A stretch of DNA of 64,000 nucleotides from Tenebrio molitor (GCF_963966145.1 NC_091055.1:7192001-7256000); one strand, 5' to 3'. Positions 47,502-60,270 are shown, numbered from the stretch's first letter. Notes: generated by a model not told the origin, from the sequence alone. Program-made: numbers and translations.

Positions 47502-50449
47502 TTTCTCCGAGTTCGATGTGTGCGTGTAGAAAAGTATCAGTGGTATTTATTATCTGTTCCCATTACTTTGAGAGTTTTCAGTTTTAATTAATTGATAAAT
47601 CTGTAATTAAATTTTAATTTAACCAAGTTAGTGGAAAAATGCTCAAATGGTGATTTATTCATTGTAATAAAAAACGATCAGTGGGTTGAATTGTCCAGCA
47701 GTAAATTATAACTTCGCATCCACCATGTTAATTTTTGTTTCGACTTTGTTTTGTTTTTTTTTTAATGTCTACACTAGCATAAATTATAAGTTATTGGCGA
47801 AACGGTGGCGGAAAGTGTACTCTTTCATGTCGTATATTCATTAAATATTTGTAAAAAATTATCAGATTTCCGACCCTTGCGCAATCACTTAGGTGATGAA
47901 AAGTGAAAATATTTACGCCTTCCAACAAAGAATTCGTTTGGTTTTTCCAGTCACGCGGTCTGCAAAAAATATGCCAAATGTGTCTTTCAACATTTTATTG
48001 GAATTGCGGCGACCTCATTTTTTGCATTCGGTATTCATTCTTGACATAAATCAAATCAGTATATATTGCTTGGGGTGAGATGGGAGCTTACACTTTTAAA
48101 CACTGTCATTTTGCGCCCCGAAATCAATAGAGGTAAGGGAGAAGTCGTGTAACATGTTTGTCGTATAGTTTTTGTCTAGAGTTGAAAAGAAATTCTTAAA
48201 TAAAACTAACCCCATTATGTGAAAGGGCAGATCAGATCAAACAAAAGTTGCGGAACGTCGCAAAAGTTTAATTTCAATTTTTTTACGATTCTCAGCCGGG
48301 GCTTCGCATTTTTGTTGTTTGGCAAAATTAAAAAAATATACATGCAACGGAATTTAAAAGTACAAGATATTGCTTATTTTTTTTGCGAAACTGTTTCGTT
48401 GTATCACGAAGTCCAGAAAGTAGAATTAATAAGGACCGCAGAATCTCGCCTTGTCGCTTCGAAAACTTCACGAGGAGGAGAAATCGTTTTCGCTTTTGTA
48501 GTCCAGTTGAGTGGGCAGTTTTTAATAAAATTGTTAGAAATTATTTTTAGATCTTATTGTTCTCTGTAAGAACAGTGAAACCATTCCACACCGAAAGACA
48601 AGAGAGCCGAATTATAACTTTTCCTTTTCTTCGAGTTTAAAATGAAATATAAAGAGACTCTCATTTAATGAATCGGGGAATTCTTTATGGATTTATTCGG
48701 GCTGGATTCAGTTCATTAATTTGTTTGTTGGACTAGCCATCAAAAAACAACCACTAAGCTAGCCTCTTTTTCGCGGAGAGATGATTATTCCGCCAGTTTA
48801 CCGGAAGATCCTTTTATAAGACAATCTCTATTGTTCCAGTTTAGATAATTTTTTTAAATGACTATTTTGAACGAAGCCACTACCAAATGTTGAAAGTTTA
48901 ATCGGGAACTCGTTTAACAATTTTTTTTACGTTGAGAGGTGATTTCGCGACGTTGTAGATATAATACTTTGACGAAGAACGCGCCTCCGTACTCGGGGGA
49001 GCAATATGGAACATTTAAAATTCAAAACTTTAACTGGTGATACCGGGCAAAGTATACATTGCTTGTGGCTCTCCGGGTTGATTAGTTGAAATCCGGGACA
49101 AGTTGACTTCGGGGACTCGTGGTCCCTTGTGCTCTGTCGAATTAGCAGTAACCAGAGTTTTAGTATTTTCCACAATTTAATTATGCCCAATTCTCAACTA
49201 ATCATTTTAGGTTCCTCATACAAGGCGGTTTATTTCAACTCTCGCTAACTTTTAAACACACCAACTTTACCCTTTTGTAGTATTTTCAATTTTTAAAATC
49301 GCCACACACAAATCCTGTTATCATCAGTCTGCCGCGCTGATAAAATGTTTAATGATATCAGCGCTCTGATTAATTTCCTCATTTGTGATATCTCTTCCAA
49401 GTTCAAACCTAAACTGGCTACGCCACAGTCCACGTGATAACGCGCTGAAAATTCAAATTAGATTAAAAAGATCGTATCTTTAACACTCTGCTAAGGTAAT
49501 TAAGGAACATAGCCTGACTAAAGATTAGTGTTTATCAAAATATATGGTTGGAAGATATTGTCTACGAAATATTTTCCTTTGCAGATTGTAGATAAACTTT
49601 ACACAAAAATATGACGTTAATCCGCAGACAAAAGTGATGGTAGTGACTAATGAATCAGATGAGAACAAAATTTTGCAGGTTTAAGTTTTGCACTTGCAGC
49701 TGCGAATTGCTCTTAATTTGGTTATAACACCAAACAAACAGAAACTGCCGTTTTAGACTCTTGTCTCGAATATCATTTGCAATAATGTGGTTAGGTGATT
49801 TATGACTAGTGGGAATAGAGACTTGGATGTGACCTAATTTGAAAAGCGACTAAGTTCGACTCAACAAGTTTACGGCTATAAAAATATTCGTTAAATTCGC
49901 TCATAAAACAGTTTGTCTGAAGGACTCATTTAGACTATATTCACAAGGTGTCTCAAGTTTAGGTGATGTTGCCAAGATGCCAAGATGATTTTTTGCTTGC
50001 TCCACACAATCTATGCTCTAATCAGAATCCATTTCTGCCACAGCAGTTTAATTTAAACTTGAATATGTTTGTTTAAAATAAAGAAGAATATTTGGAAATT
50101 TTAATCTAAATTTCCTGACGTTTCAAATAGTAAAACCAGAAGGAACGCCTTGGGGTCGTATGTATTAACATTTTTTCGCAAAACTTTCATTTTATTTGGA
50201 ATCAAAAAAGAGGCTTATTAGAAAAAATTTTTGAACATAAATAGAAGATGTCGTATGTTTCAAAAAATGTCTGGTCAAGTAGGCTATGAAAAACAAAAGC
50301 ATTAAAACGTATAGCTTAACTTGAATAATTCAGGCGTAAATGTGATTACCACTAGAATTGTTTTGAACGAACTGTCATAAAATGACAATTTCAGGAAAAG
50401 CTTGAAAATGGTTCTTTTCCTGCGATTCTACGAGAATTGGCTTTGGCGC
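47502..50449. other. AT-rich non-coding stretch
   Basis: No supported gene. A 39-codon ATG frame at 47725-47844 and a plus frame at 48219-48569 are the best of several unsupported frames. Confidence 0.4.
47715..47724 (+). other. Partial copy of the 14-mer (CGCATCCACC)
   Basis: The last ten bases of the recurrent word occur here, followed by ATG. The first four bases are degenerate (ACTT instead of CCGG). Confidence 0.35.
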
Positions 50450-50594
50450 CAACATTTGACACTGTCGCCGCGGACGGCCCGCGCCGTCCTATCCCGGCAG
50501 AGGTACCGTTCGTCTTCGTTGTGTACGTAACGGTTATGTACTCAGGGCAACAAATAAATCCGCGCAATATGTGTAAACAGATAATGTAATAACA

Positions 50595-50626
<32 letters not shown>
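50450..50626 (+). mobile_element. Probable 3' end of a retroelement with AAAT tail
   Basis: A GC-rich island (CGCCGCGGACGGCCCGCGCC at about 50467) in AT-rich surroundings is followed, about 110 bp later, by an AAAT microsatellite at 50597-50626. A GC-rich end joined to a simple-repeat tail is typical of 5'-truncated non-LTR retroelements. No protein fragment is recognisable, so the class is uncertain. Confidence 0.35.
50597..50626. repeat. (AAAT)n microsatellite
   Basis: About seven perfect AAAT units, possibly the tail of a retroelement. Confidence 0.9.
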
Positions 50627-50657
50627 CAATTAACAATAAAATGTGTTTTAAATTACT

Positions 50658-51330
50658 CTAAAGCAAGATTTGAAAATGGTAGCCTTGATCTTCGATACAC
50701 ATTGTAACACACCTCTTCATGTTCTCAAAAACATTGCACCAATGTCTAAGGGATGATAACTCGCTCGTATTCTTCCCTATTTCTGATTTTCAAATCATCA
50801 ATTGTGTGGACAGGTGCCTTGAAAACGGTGTTTTTTAAATGAGGAAACAGGTAATAATCAAGCGGCGTAAGATCTGGCGTTCTTGCACGCCAGAGTTCGC
50901 GACAGATCAATCTATCGTTAAAAAATTCTTGCAAATAACGAAGAGTCTCCCGTGCTGTATAGGCTGTAGCCTCGTCTTGTTGAAAATACCCACGAGCCAA
51001 TTCATCATCGTGGAATTGATCGATGAAAACACCAAGAATGTTCTTCCGGTACCTTTCAGCTGTTACTGAATATTCAAGATCCTTTCGATCAATTCTTTGA
51101 CAAGTTGACACTGATAGGTCAGTTTGCTGCAACGATTACTTGAGGTTCGTCTTCCATTCGATGCTCCACAGTCTCAATATTTTCCCCACTATGAACCTTT
51201 GGTTGACCACTTCCAAACTTCCGCTGCCACCTTTTCGAAAACTGTCAACTGTGTACCTTAAGGTCTCGGAAAAGTGCTCATAAAGAACAACAGCATTTGG
51301 AAATTTTTCCATGAATTCTTGAAAAGCCGG
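50658..51330 (-). pseudogene. Mariner-family DDE transposase pseudogene (DUF4817-type), internally deleted
   Basis: The longest intact part (51132-50746) contains the signature YSVTAERYRKNI, then YFQQDEATAYTARE with the second catalytic Asp, then RTPDLTPLDYYLFPHLKN with the third acidic position. These correspond to the DDE domain of the insect mariner-related family that carries a DUF4817-like N-terminal helix-turn-helix. Upstream, in shifted frames, are remnants of the N-terminal domain (EFMEKFPNAVVL, VDSFRKGGSG, ENIETVEHRMEDEPQ). The KDL block runs directly into EYSVTAERY, so the segment that normally holds the first catalytic Asp is deleted. Downstream are an in-frame TAG (50743-50745), then a frameshift before the remnant FENMKRCVTMCIEDQGYHFQ. 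No inverted ends were found. It is an inactive relic. Confidence 0.85.
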
Positions 51331-51710
51331 TTCAATTTGGTATAGCCACGCCCCATTTTGATCGTGGTGACCATTGAGAAAATAAGAATATGAATATCTT
51401 TTGTTCAGGAGTGAAAACCATTTTCATAGATACAATTTTGCGAACAAAATTATTATGGCGATTAATGATGTTTGTGACAGTTCAATTATTATGTGGCAAA
51501 CTGAGCCACACGTTTTTAATGCTTTTGTTTTCCATAACCTACTTGAGTAAAAATGTTTTGAATCATAAGGTATATTTTTAGTAATGCAACTGCCAAAGTC
51601 AAAAATCTGAAAATAAAATGTGTTAAAATTAGTGTGCCTTGGACAATTAACCGTTATTCTTGAGAAAAAATTCAAATAATTTAAAATGTACATGCCATAA
51701 TTAATTATGT
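51331..51710. other. AT-rich spacer
   Basis: The stretch separates the transposase relic from the TTTA arrays. Both strands are partly open (51390-51581 plus, 51424-51693 minus), but no protein is recognised. Confidence 0.4.
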
Positions 51711-51712
51711 AT

Positions 51713-51759
<47 letters not shown>
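51711..51759. repeat. (TTTA)n microsatellite
   Basis: About twelve TTTA units next to the retroelement-like unit at 51760-51871. On the minus strand it reads as that unit's TAAA tail. Confidence 0.9.
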
Positions 51760-51871
51760 GGGTTATTGTTTTCCGGGTTGTGCCGCGGTCGTCTGGATTG
51801 CTGGGTAGCTGACGTTTCAATAGCCATGCTGCTATCTTCTTCGGAGCTTGTAAATAAACTGTTTATTTACA
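51760..51871 (-). mobile_element. Retroelement 3'-end-like unit between TTTA arrays
   Basis: Read on the minus strand it contains CCGAAGAAGATAGC, a short loop, GGCTATTGAAACGTCAGC, then CCGCGGCACAACCCGGAAAA and a TAAA tail. A stem (GATAGC with GGCTATT) followed by GAAACGTC resembles the terminal regions of Penelope-like or non-LTR retroelements and the layout of hammerhead-type motifs. The invariant CUGAUGA core is not intact (CCGAAGA), so activity is not expected. Assignment to a clade is uncertain. Confidence 0.45.
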
Positions 51872-52036
<165 letters not shown>

Positions 52037-53870
52037 GTAAAACTGGAAATTCTTGATAATAAGGGTTTAACCCTATTGTTCGAATGAGTAATTACAGTCC
52101 TGTTATTTTTCACCGCAATAGTCCATATTTTCTTGTTATGTTATATTAAAAGAAAAATTCCGTGGATTTGCTCTCTTGCTAGCAAAATGCATATTCATTT
52201 ATTAGAACAATGTGTGACATTTTTATGAAACATTTGCAGTTTTTTAGCTTTTTCTAGCACTCTCGCACTCCGAATTTGTAGATTAACGTCTTCGCCAGCA
52301 TTTAATAACGTTAAAAAAGCAATTAGGGGTAATTTTTTTAGATTAAAATTAGGTTGCATCTACGTCGTACACAATTTCTTTAAAAAGTGCTTTTTAACGC
52401 AAAAATAATTAGTTCTCGATTACCATCTGACGCAATTCCGGTAAGTTAAAAAACAAGCATCGGGTGGAAAATATATTTGCACTTGTAGTCACTAACGAGC
52501 GCTTGCACTAGAAGCAAAAAGTGAGGACAATCTGGACGCCAGATCACGTAGTTCTCGTTTCAGAAGAATTAAAGGTCCTCGGTCAATACCTTGTTAGAGT
52601 AAAGTCAAGGCACAAGTAAAATATCACAATATTCGACGAATCCTTGCGAATGTCGAATTGATAGGTTAGAAATGATAGTAATTAATTTCTACAAATAACC
52701 AGACATTCGTCTACGAGGACGATATTCGTTAACGGATAAAATATCCGGTGCGCGTAAAGCTAACAATGACGTTATCAAGCTGAAATGCCATAAATCTCTA
52801 ACTAGGAGAAGGAAATGGACGAATACGAACAACGACGACTATTCTTGATTTGAATGCGATACGGATATTCAGAAGCAATTCTATGATTTCCGATTAAATT
52901 GAGTATGTACATTGTTAAAGTGTCTCTTAGAAAACTCGCTAACGACAGAATAAAATTCAAAATTTAACGACTCCAATAGCTAAATTGAAAGTCTCTTGTT
53001 TTTGACAAGAAATGCGATAAACGCAATGTGACTCAAACTGAAATCTAATTTTCCACTATTTGGAAAGACTAGCAGAAGCTGGAGCACTTCAGCATATGCA
53101 CAAGTAATTTGCTAATCAATGAAACTATAACTTAGTTTCGAACTAAGCTGAAGTGCGGAGGATAATGTTTTTCACTTGAAAACTGGACCCCTGGATTTAA
53201 TATCAAAATTGTGTTAGATCTCCAACAATTTGTGTCTTAGAATTTTTGTACATAATTAACACCATACTTGGTTCGTGTGTTCCAAGCTAGAACTACCGTC
53301 AAGATAAAACCTTTGTATCTCCGAACTATAAAAGAAAACGAAGACCAATGAAGGCTATTAGAACATGCGAGAGAAATCCCAATAATTGCATAATTGAAGA
53401 TGACTTTTCCGTTATGCCCCTAACAACATTAACCGCCCTCGATTCTGCCAGTAAAAACTGAAAGTTTTGTCGGGATTATTTTACTGCAATAATAATCAAT
53501 TTAAACAGGCGTGAAATAAAAATTAAAGGGCGAAATTGGGCAGCGCTTTAATTGGTCCATTTCTATTCCGAGTAATTAACAGTAATGTATTTCCACAGTA
53601 AGACAAATTAATTGCTTTTCAACATGTGCTGAGAGAAAAGAGCATCGGAAAAATAAATGAAGATAAAAATTTTTCTTTTAATTAAAATTATACGGCAGAC
53701 TGCGTGTGTTCATTTTAGTTTGTTAACGTATTAAATAACGACGTAGATACAGGTTAACAACACGTGTCAGGTAAATCGCCAACGTAACGCCAGTGGTGGC
53801 TCGTTTGGGGTGGCGCCACTGACACAGAATCCAGTAGCAACAAATATAAATTAGTAATATGTATTTTACG
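52037..53870. other. AT-rich non-coding stretch
   Basis: No gene or structured repeat is recognised. Confidence 0.4.
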
Positions 53871-54341
53871 TACAGGATGTTATCGAAATGCGTGACCTAA
53901 TTTTAACCACTAGCTACTGGCTTCATGTAGAACTAAAAAATTCTATGTCAAAAAATAAAATGACATTTATTTTTTGAGCCACAATTTTTTAAATTGTTTT
54001 TTGTCTTCTACGTTGTCTCACAACCTGGTAGGTAAAATTTCGGCACATTTTAAAAATACACCGTGTATCATATTTTATAAAGTGTACGCCAATGCGAAGT
54101 AACCTCTAGGAAATATGCTTTAAAACAAGAAAACCGCATTGGTGTACGTTTTATAAAATAGGGGTCTTTTTTAAATGCGGGGTTGTAGGACAACGTAGAA
54201 GACTAAAAGCAATTAAAAAAAATTGTAGCTCAAAAAATCATTTTATTTTTTGACATAGAATTTTTTAACTATTTTTTCCGAAATCTATGAAGCCAATAGC
54301 TCGTGCTAAAATTTGGTCACGCATTTCAATAACACCCTGTA
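53871..54341. mobile_element. Large imperfect palindrome, 471 bp, TACAGGRTGT ends
   Basis: The left arm starts TACAGGATGTTATCGAAATG and the right arm ends CATTTCAATAACACCCTGTA. The arms match inversely for well over 100 bp (GACATAGAATTTTTTA against its complement, and CTTCTACGTTGTC against GACAACGTAGAAG). A second terminus-like sequence, AAATACACCGTGTA, ends at about 54067, so the structure may be two head-to-head relatives. Confidence 0.8.
54071..54160. repeat. Nested hairpin at the centre of the 471-bp palindrome
   Basis: TATTTTATAAAGTGTACGCC (continuing AATGCG) is inverted against CGCATTGGTGTACGTTTTAT (continuing AAAATA) across 90 bp. It lies between the two arms of the larger palindrome and looks like a separate small element inserted there. 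Confidence 0.7.
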
Positions 54342-57300
54342 TAGAAAGAATGTTTCCCAATTTTTAATTAAGACGGTTGTAATCAATTAAATTCAAGTTG
54401 TACACCAGTTTTTTACTAATAAATTCAAAATTAAAAGACCTATCTACCGGGTGCCGCAGTACGTTGTTGTCATTAAAATATCAGGTAAAAAATGTAAAAA
54501 AAACAACAATTTCCTTTTTCGTGGATCTGTTTGTTACACTAAATGTGGCAACATTTAGTACCCCATCTAGGAACAATAGCTAGTTCGAACAAAAAAAAAA
54601 TCAACAAAAATTCCACGCAAAAATAAATAAAACTTCATTATTTGACAACATTTTTTATAATTTATATTGCAATTAAGAACCGGGTTTGTGTTAGATTTGT
54701 ACTGGTACAGACCGCATCGTAAGTTAAATATTTATTTTAATAAATTGATAAGCAAAAATTAAAAGAACCGGTTTTAAAATTTATTACACTATCCCACCTC
54801 CACCCGGCGGCACGGCAATTTTGCCGGGGTACATACACTATTACGGATAATTAATAATTTAATCATTTCTTCTTGAACACTCAAGGAAATACAATTTTAC
54901 TCTTGGTGTAGTTTCTGGGAAAATATTTAAACGTTCAGCTGGTCTGGATTTGTGAGACGTAGGCAAATAATTTTTTTCCATCTTTTCATATACATGGTAA
55001 CATCATACATACGCATTTTTTGTGGTTTTCAAATTCCACATATTGTTCATGAATCCAGTTTATTACATTATGAAAAATATTTTTGCAAAGGAGAAAAATA
55101 TTAAATCTTCTCTTTTGAACCAATTTCGCACAGTTTCCCACCGCAACACAACAGCTCGTTTTAAAGTTGGCCGATTTCCGTGGAAATTTCCAAATAGCAC
55201 AGGCTGCTCTAATTAAACGTTTCACTTTTTGAAAGGATCGATTTTCTTCTGTGATAATTTTTTGTCGGAAAATCATTCAGAGATCCAGTCACTAATCCGG
55301 GGTGATTTAGAAGGAACGGTGTACCGCCGCCGGCTTAATTGAGCAATTTCTGTGTGCAGTAATTCAAACGAAACAACTTATCCATTCTCCGTTCTTTTAA
55401 AAAAAAACTCTGAAAAGGTCGCAGCGAGCGATTTTCAGGATGCTTTCCAGGTATAGTCAGAGGAATCTTTCACAGTAGATAGTGTTATGATTGAAGCATC
55501 GACGAAACACAATTACCAGTTCGTAGTGAATTATTCGGAAGAATGTAAGAGTTCATTTAATGGAATTAGCAAATTCGAAATTCTGGCAGTACAGCTCCGG
55601 GCCATGCAGTGTTATCCGGATGTCAACTTCAAAGTACTGTAAACCACTTCTCCCCAGTGTTACCACCCGCAGTGCTACAAAGCTAGCTCTTGTATTCGCA
55701 CATCTAACAGTCACGACCTTCCGTTCGGAACTAAACAAAGACACCCCATCAAGCTGCAAATTAGTTTGATCTGATTAACGCTGAAGTAAAACTACCCCAG
55801 CCCCACCTTTTCCGGTTACTTTCGCACATATTCATCGAACGAATTAACACTTCTCTTTATGCTCACACCACCCCCAACTTCCCAACTTTCAAATAAGTCG
55901 TGACGTGATCGTGACGAGCTTTCAAATAATGGCATCGTATAAAAATCACCGAAATTAAGTAAGTGACATTCTCTGGTAAAATATTTCAAGAGCAACTAGA
56001 CCCAAATATTAAATTCCTTTGAGAGACTGCTGAGAACTTTCTATCAAAGCTATTTACACAGCAATTAATGCTCACGAAGAAGCTTTCATACCATGATGCC
56101 CATATAAAAACGAAAATCTCATTAATGATTTATAATTTGCAGCTAAAAGCTGAAACACCACGTTAATAATAAATAGACCCAAGATATTAAAAAATTTCAT
56201 TTTCTATGTGCAAAATAATTCTATCTGTTTCGTACAGTAGTCGAACGTCGATGTTTCAATTTTTTTAAGTTGAAAAAATTTTAACTGATTTAATTTAGAT
56301 CGGCGAGGTAGATATTTACGGCAAAGCTTGAAGCGGAACGTGTAACCAAAAATGCGCTCCATTTATTTTATTCATAACTCCGAGATAATTAAACACTTAA
56401 ATTATATCAAAACATACAAGAACAGCGGTTCGCCTTTATGGATTGCGGAACGTGTTGGTCCTTAATTTTGTACTCAAAACCCATTTTCTGAAATTAGAAT
56501 TAATTAATTAACCCAATTAGACCGGGGCTATTGTTCAACGTAAGAACAATATGATTTATGTGATACCGGTGTTTGTTTAATGTGGGGATTAAAACGAATC
56601 ACTGAAATAATTATTTGATAAGGGTTGAAACAACTTTGTATCAGTTCATAGATGAATTCGTTTTTTAAATATGAAGTATGTAGAGTGATTGTGAATTATA
56701 AAATTTTGTTTTTCACTCTCCACGCACTGTTTCATTGTGAACATTTGTCTAGATTCAACAAAGTTGTTTTAAACTTTTACACGTGCAACAATAATATAAA
56801 AGAAATATATGAGAACTCCTGGCGCTCTTTTATGCAGCGATTTAGCAATATCCGAAAACTTCGCAACATCGGAGTAGAAAATTATACCTCTATTGTAACA
56901 GGAACTGAAAATGTGCGAACCTTGCAGTTGAATAATAGGCAAACGAATGAAAATAACCGAATTGTATTTCTCTTTATCAAAAACGTTGCTGACGAATTTT
57001 TCAAAAAAATGCAAGAATTTAACTGTACACTGTACTGCTCAATATCCAATTAATTTTTTGCTAAACGTTCATTACCATTATTTTAGTAGATTTTAAAACC
57101 ACAATAAATTACTAAGGACAACTGCGCGAATTTCATTCGTTTTATCTTACTTTCAACCCCAATTCGAGAACATGGATAAGTTCCAACATTTAAGCCCACA
57201 AATCCCCATCGTTCGACATAAATTGCAATTTTTTTCACTTTCACATTCATCAGAAACAATATCACCGTTTTCAGACTCTTGCAACAGGAATGTCACGATA

Positions 57301-58176
57301 CCTTCGTATCCTGTTAAGCTTCATTTAAAAATTCCATCTCGTTTTTGTTTAACAATCTAAAACTGAGCCAGACAATTTCATTTTCAATAAAATCTTGATA
57401 TTCCTTTGCAGGTTGCAGGAACAATCGCTTGGTAAGCTCTCTTTCCACGCTTAGTGCACCTCTATATGTGCAAAATTAATTAGCCTCGCCGATATATAGG
57501 TGTAATTCTAACAGATACCAGCGATTAACTCCACAGGATATACATTTTGTGCAAAATTCGAGTTCTGTTCTCAAATAATATTACATATGTAGTTAGAACT
57601 GTATTTTTTTTATTCCACCAACCCTCGTTACGTTCTACTCAAATTAATATTGTTTTAACAGAATTTAGTTTAACAGAAGTACATTTGATTCAGTGAAAAC
57701 CGAACCGATTTTATTGTACTATTTGCTAAAGAAATGTAACTGGGAAGCGAAACGCCGAGATTTTTGTGGAAGTAGTTAATAATTTAAAGCGACCAACATT
57801 TAATCAGATTATTAGTTAGGAAGCCGAGTTAACGTGCGGAATATGTGCCGTTAAGCATTTTATTAACTGCAACATTTGCTTCTTAATTGCGTTTCCACGT
57901 TCTAGAAAGCCTAGTTCCCTTTCTGTTTTTCTGCTAATTATCTGGCATAAAGCGCAAGTTTTATTCTATTTGTGGTAGTTCTTAAATACTCATTACCAAA
58001 TAATTTTGTACTTATTAACAATATTAACTACTCATTCAGACGAAACTTTCAAACTAGAGTTAAAAAAATTGCTAAGAAAAAGAGTTCTACCCCTAATTAC
58101 GACATTTTACGAAGTGTCAATTTCACTACATGTTTTAAAAATGTAAAATTGTAAAATGTATATAATAAACGATTTA
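54342..58176. other. Non-coding stretch
   Basis: No supported gene. A short palindrome (CCCGGC...GCAATTTTGC...GCCGGGG) lies at about 54802-54829. Both strands are open at 55553-55769 without a recognisable product. The longest frame here (56652-57053, plus, 133 codons) is AT-rich, lacks domains, and is near the length expected once by chance. Confidence 0.4.
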
Positions 58177-58406
58177 AAATAGTTATTTGTGTATCAAGGC
58201 CCAAATTGGGATCTTTTTTGTCGGAGGCCTAGGCCGAGGCCCAGCCGAGGCTTGAAAACAGGCGAGGACAAAAGGCACTTTTTCGCAGAGGTGCACATTA
58301 AATTTTTAGAGGAGCGCACTAACTACAAAGCAAAAGACATGATTGGAAAAATTACAAATATATTTTGTATCTACTTTTTTCAAATAGATAAATTTATTAA
58401 TACATA

Positions 58407-59064
58407 CAGTATGTCCCCGGATTGAGTTTACAAGAGGGAAAAAAACATTATTTTTGATTTTACGCAAAAACTTCAGAGGAATAACATTTTTTGCTTCATC
58501 TGAAACTCCCATTTCTATTATTAAAAAGCCTTTTTCAACACAGAGGAAGACTTAACATTAAAATCAAAGAAAATGCAGAAAAAATATTTTCCTTTTCTTT
58601 TGAAGAAATCAAATGATAAATTGAATATAAAACTATTCTATTAACTATGCACCGTTTTCTGTACATAATTCAACCCTATATCGAAGTTTAAGCTTCTGAA
58701 CACCCATTCGTGATACACAACTGTTGGGAAATTTCTCATTAAATTTTGTAATTATGTGACAAAAACCGGTCCAACACTGGATTAAATAAATTCTTTGTTC
58801 TAAAGACAACATTTTGAAACAGTAATAAGTTGTTTGTCAAAAAAACCAGGCCAGTTGTAATAAAATTTATAACATAAAAATTAATTCTAAGTCAAAATTT
58901 TAACAAAAAATGTTAATTTAAGAATACTGTGTATCAATACTGGGATTTTAATAACAGAAATGGGGGTTTCAAATGAAGCAAAAAATGTTATTCCTCTGAA
59001 GTTTTTACGTAAAATCCAAAATAATTTTTTTTTCCTCTTGTAAACTCAATCCGGGGACATACTG
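58407..59064. mobile_element. Tc1/mariner-type non-autonomous element, 658 bp, about 119-bp inverted ends
   Basis: It starts CAGTATGTCCCCGGATTGAG and ends CTCAATCCGGGGACATACTG. The inverted ends run for about 119 bp with roughly eight differences by eye. It is flanked by TA duplications (58405-58406 and 59065-59066). The roughly 420-bp centre has no transposase. Comparison with the repeat copy at 21438-21905 gives the empty site, confirming the boundaries. Confidence 0.9.
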
Positions 59065-59219
59065 TATATGTTAAGAATTTTTTTATAGTAAGTATTTGTT
59101 ATCAGCTTGCCAACAAAGCTAAAAATTTACTCTTTGCAATATAATTACTTATTTGTATAATTTATAGTGACAGGACAATTACCGGTTTTGTCGGTTTCGT
59201 TGCTAACATACTAAACAGA

Positions 59220-59235
59220 CCAACAGAGGGCGCCA
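59220..59235 (+). promoter_or_regulatory. CTCF-like motif within the dispersed repeat
   Basis: CCAACAGAGGGCGCCA fits the CTCF core (CCASYAGRGGGCGC). The paralogous position in the other repeat copy (21825-21840) has substitutions at the GGGCGC core. Binding is inferred only from the motif. Confidence 0.3.
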
Positions 59236-59300
59236 TGGTCAGCGTCCGAAAAAGAGTTACTTTTCGTCCGCTTGTGAGTACACAAAATTACCGTTTTCAT

Positions 59301-60270
59301 TAAGAGTGCTTAAAAAAATTAATCAAACTGTTTTTTTTTTCATTCAAACTGCTACAAACGAATATCAAAAAATCAGAAAACTTTCTTTTGGACTTGACAA
59401 CAAATTGTTTAAAAAATTTTGATTTTGTATAAGTTGAGACGATTATTACTTTTTGTAGTTTAGAATGAAAATTTGCAATTGTTATTAATGTTTCATTATG
59501 GGAGATATTTTGTGTCAGTTTGCAGCTTCGAGGGGTGAAGTCCAAGCCAAGCGTCAAATTTTTGACGTCATAAGTTTTCCTGTTAATTGATTAACGTTGA
59601 AAGGGGAGCGCACGTCGAAGCGGTAATATAGGCTGTCAAATACTGCCACATAAAAAATATATGGCGGAGATTGAGTTGTATACAACCTATTGAACGTAAT
59701 ATTTCAATATAAAATCACGGGGATGATTTGAAGTGACCCTGGACGGTTTAATCTGGTCGCCATGCTACTTGACGCCATCTTGCACAGTCACAGAAGTGTA
59801 TTATATTCTCTCCGAACACAATAAAGTTGTTTGTTTCATGTTTTTTCCATTACGTATGTCTATATTGTTTTGACGAGCCGCCGCTATTATATTAAACAGA
59901 TTCCGGTTTTCCGGTTTCCGTGTAATATCACGGCCACCTACAAAAATGCTTGAATAAAACCTGTAAAAGGTATGCGAACTTCATTATTTGAATGGAGTCA
60001 AAAGACGGAAATTTACGAGCGCCACTGGAACGGAGGACTCGATCCAAATAAGACAAAATAAAATTTAGTCCATGGCAAAATCGATGGGAGAATCTTTTGG
60101 CAGTTGTCCGGCTGGTATTGGTCTCACAAATTACGTCGGTCGAATCTTTTGGATAAATATGTACATTACATCATGCATCGATGCAATATTTATCCACGTT
60201 CAAATATTGGAGCTGCTCGAAAAGAATGTTTTTCTTTCAAATGCGCGTAAATATTTTATCGTTGGTATAA
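59301..60270. other. Non-coding stretch
   Basis: No gene is recognised. A sequence reading AACACAATAAAGTTGTTTG at about 59816-59834 resembles the poly(A) region of an LTR, but no LTR ends could be defined. Confidence 0.4.

Larger units (their letters stand above)
58177..59300 (+). repeat. Dispersed repeat, second copy, interrupted by a MITE
   Basis: The flanks 58177-58406 and 59065-59300 together match the 468-bp repeat at 21438-21905. This copy keeps a GC-rich CCAACAGAGGGCGCCA segment at 59220-59235, where the other copy reads CCAACAGATGGCTCCA. Confidence 0.8.

Noticed and set aside
55553..55769. Both strands open over about 200 bp
   Set aside because: Looked like a possible exon, but neither product shows a domain and no paired splice sites were found.
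56652..57053. 133-codon plus-strand frame, longest in the window
   Set aside because: No domain, AT-driven amino acid use, the opposite strand is also open, and about one frame of this length is expected by chance in 64 kb at this composition.
59816..59834. AATAAAGTTGTTTG, LTR-like poly(A) region
   Set aside because: No TG...CA ends, target duplication, or second LTR could be identified.
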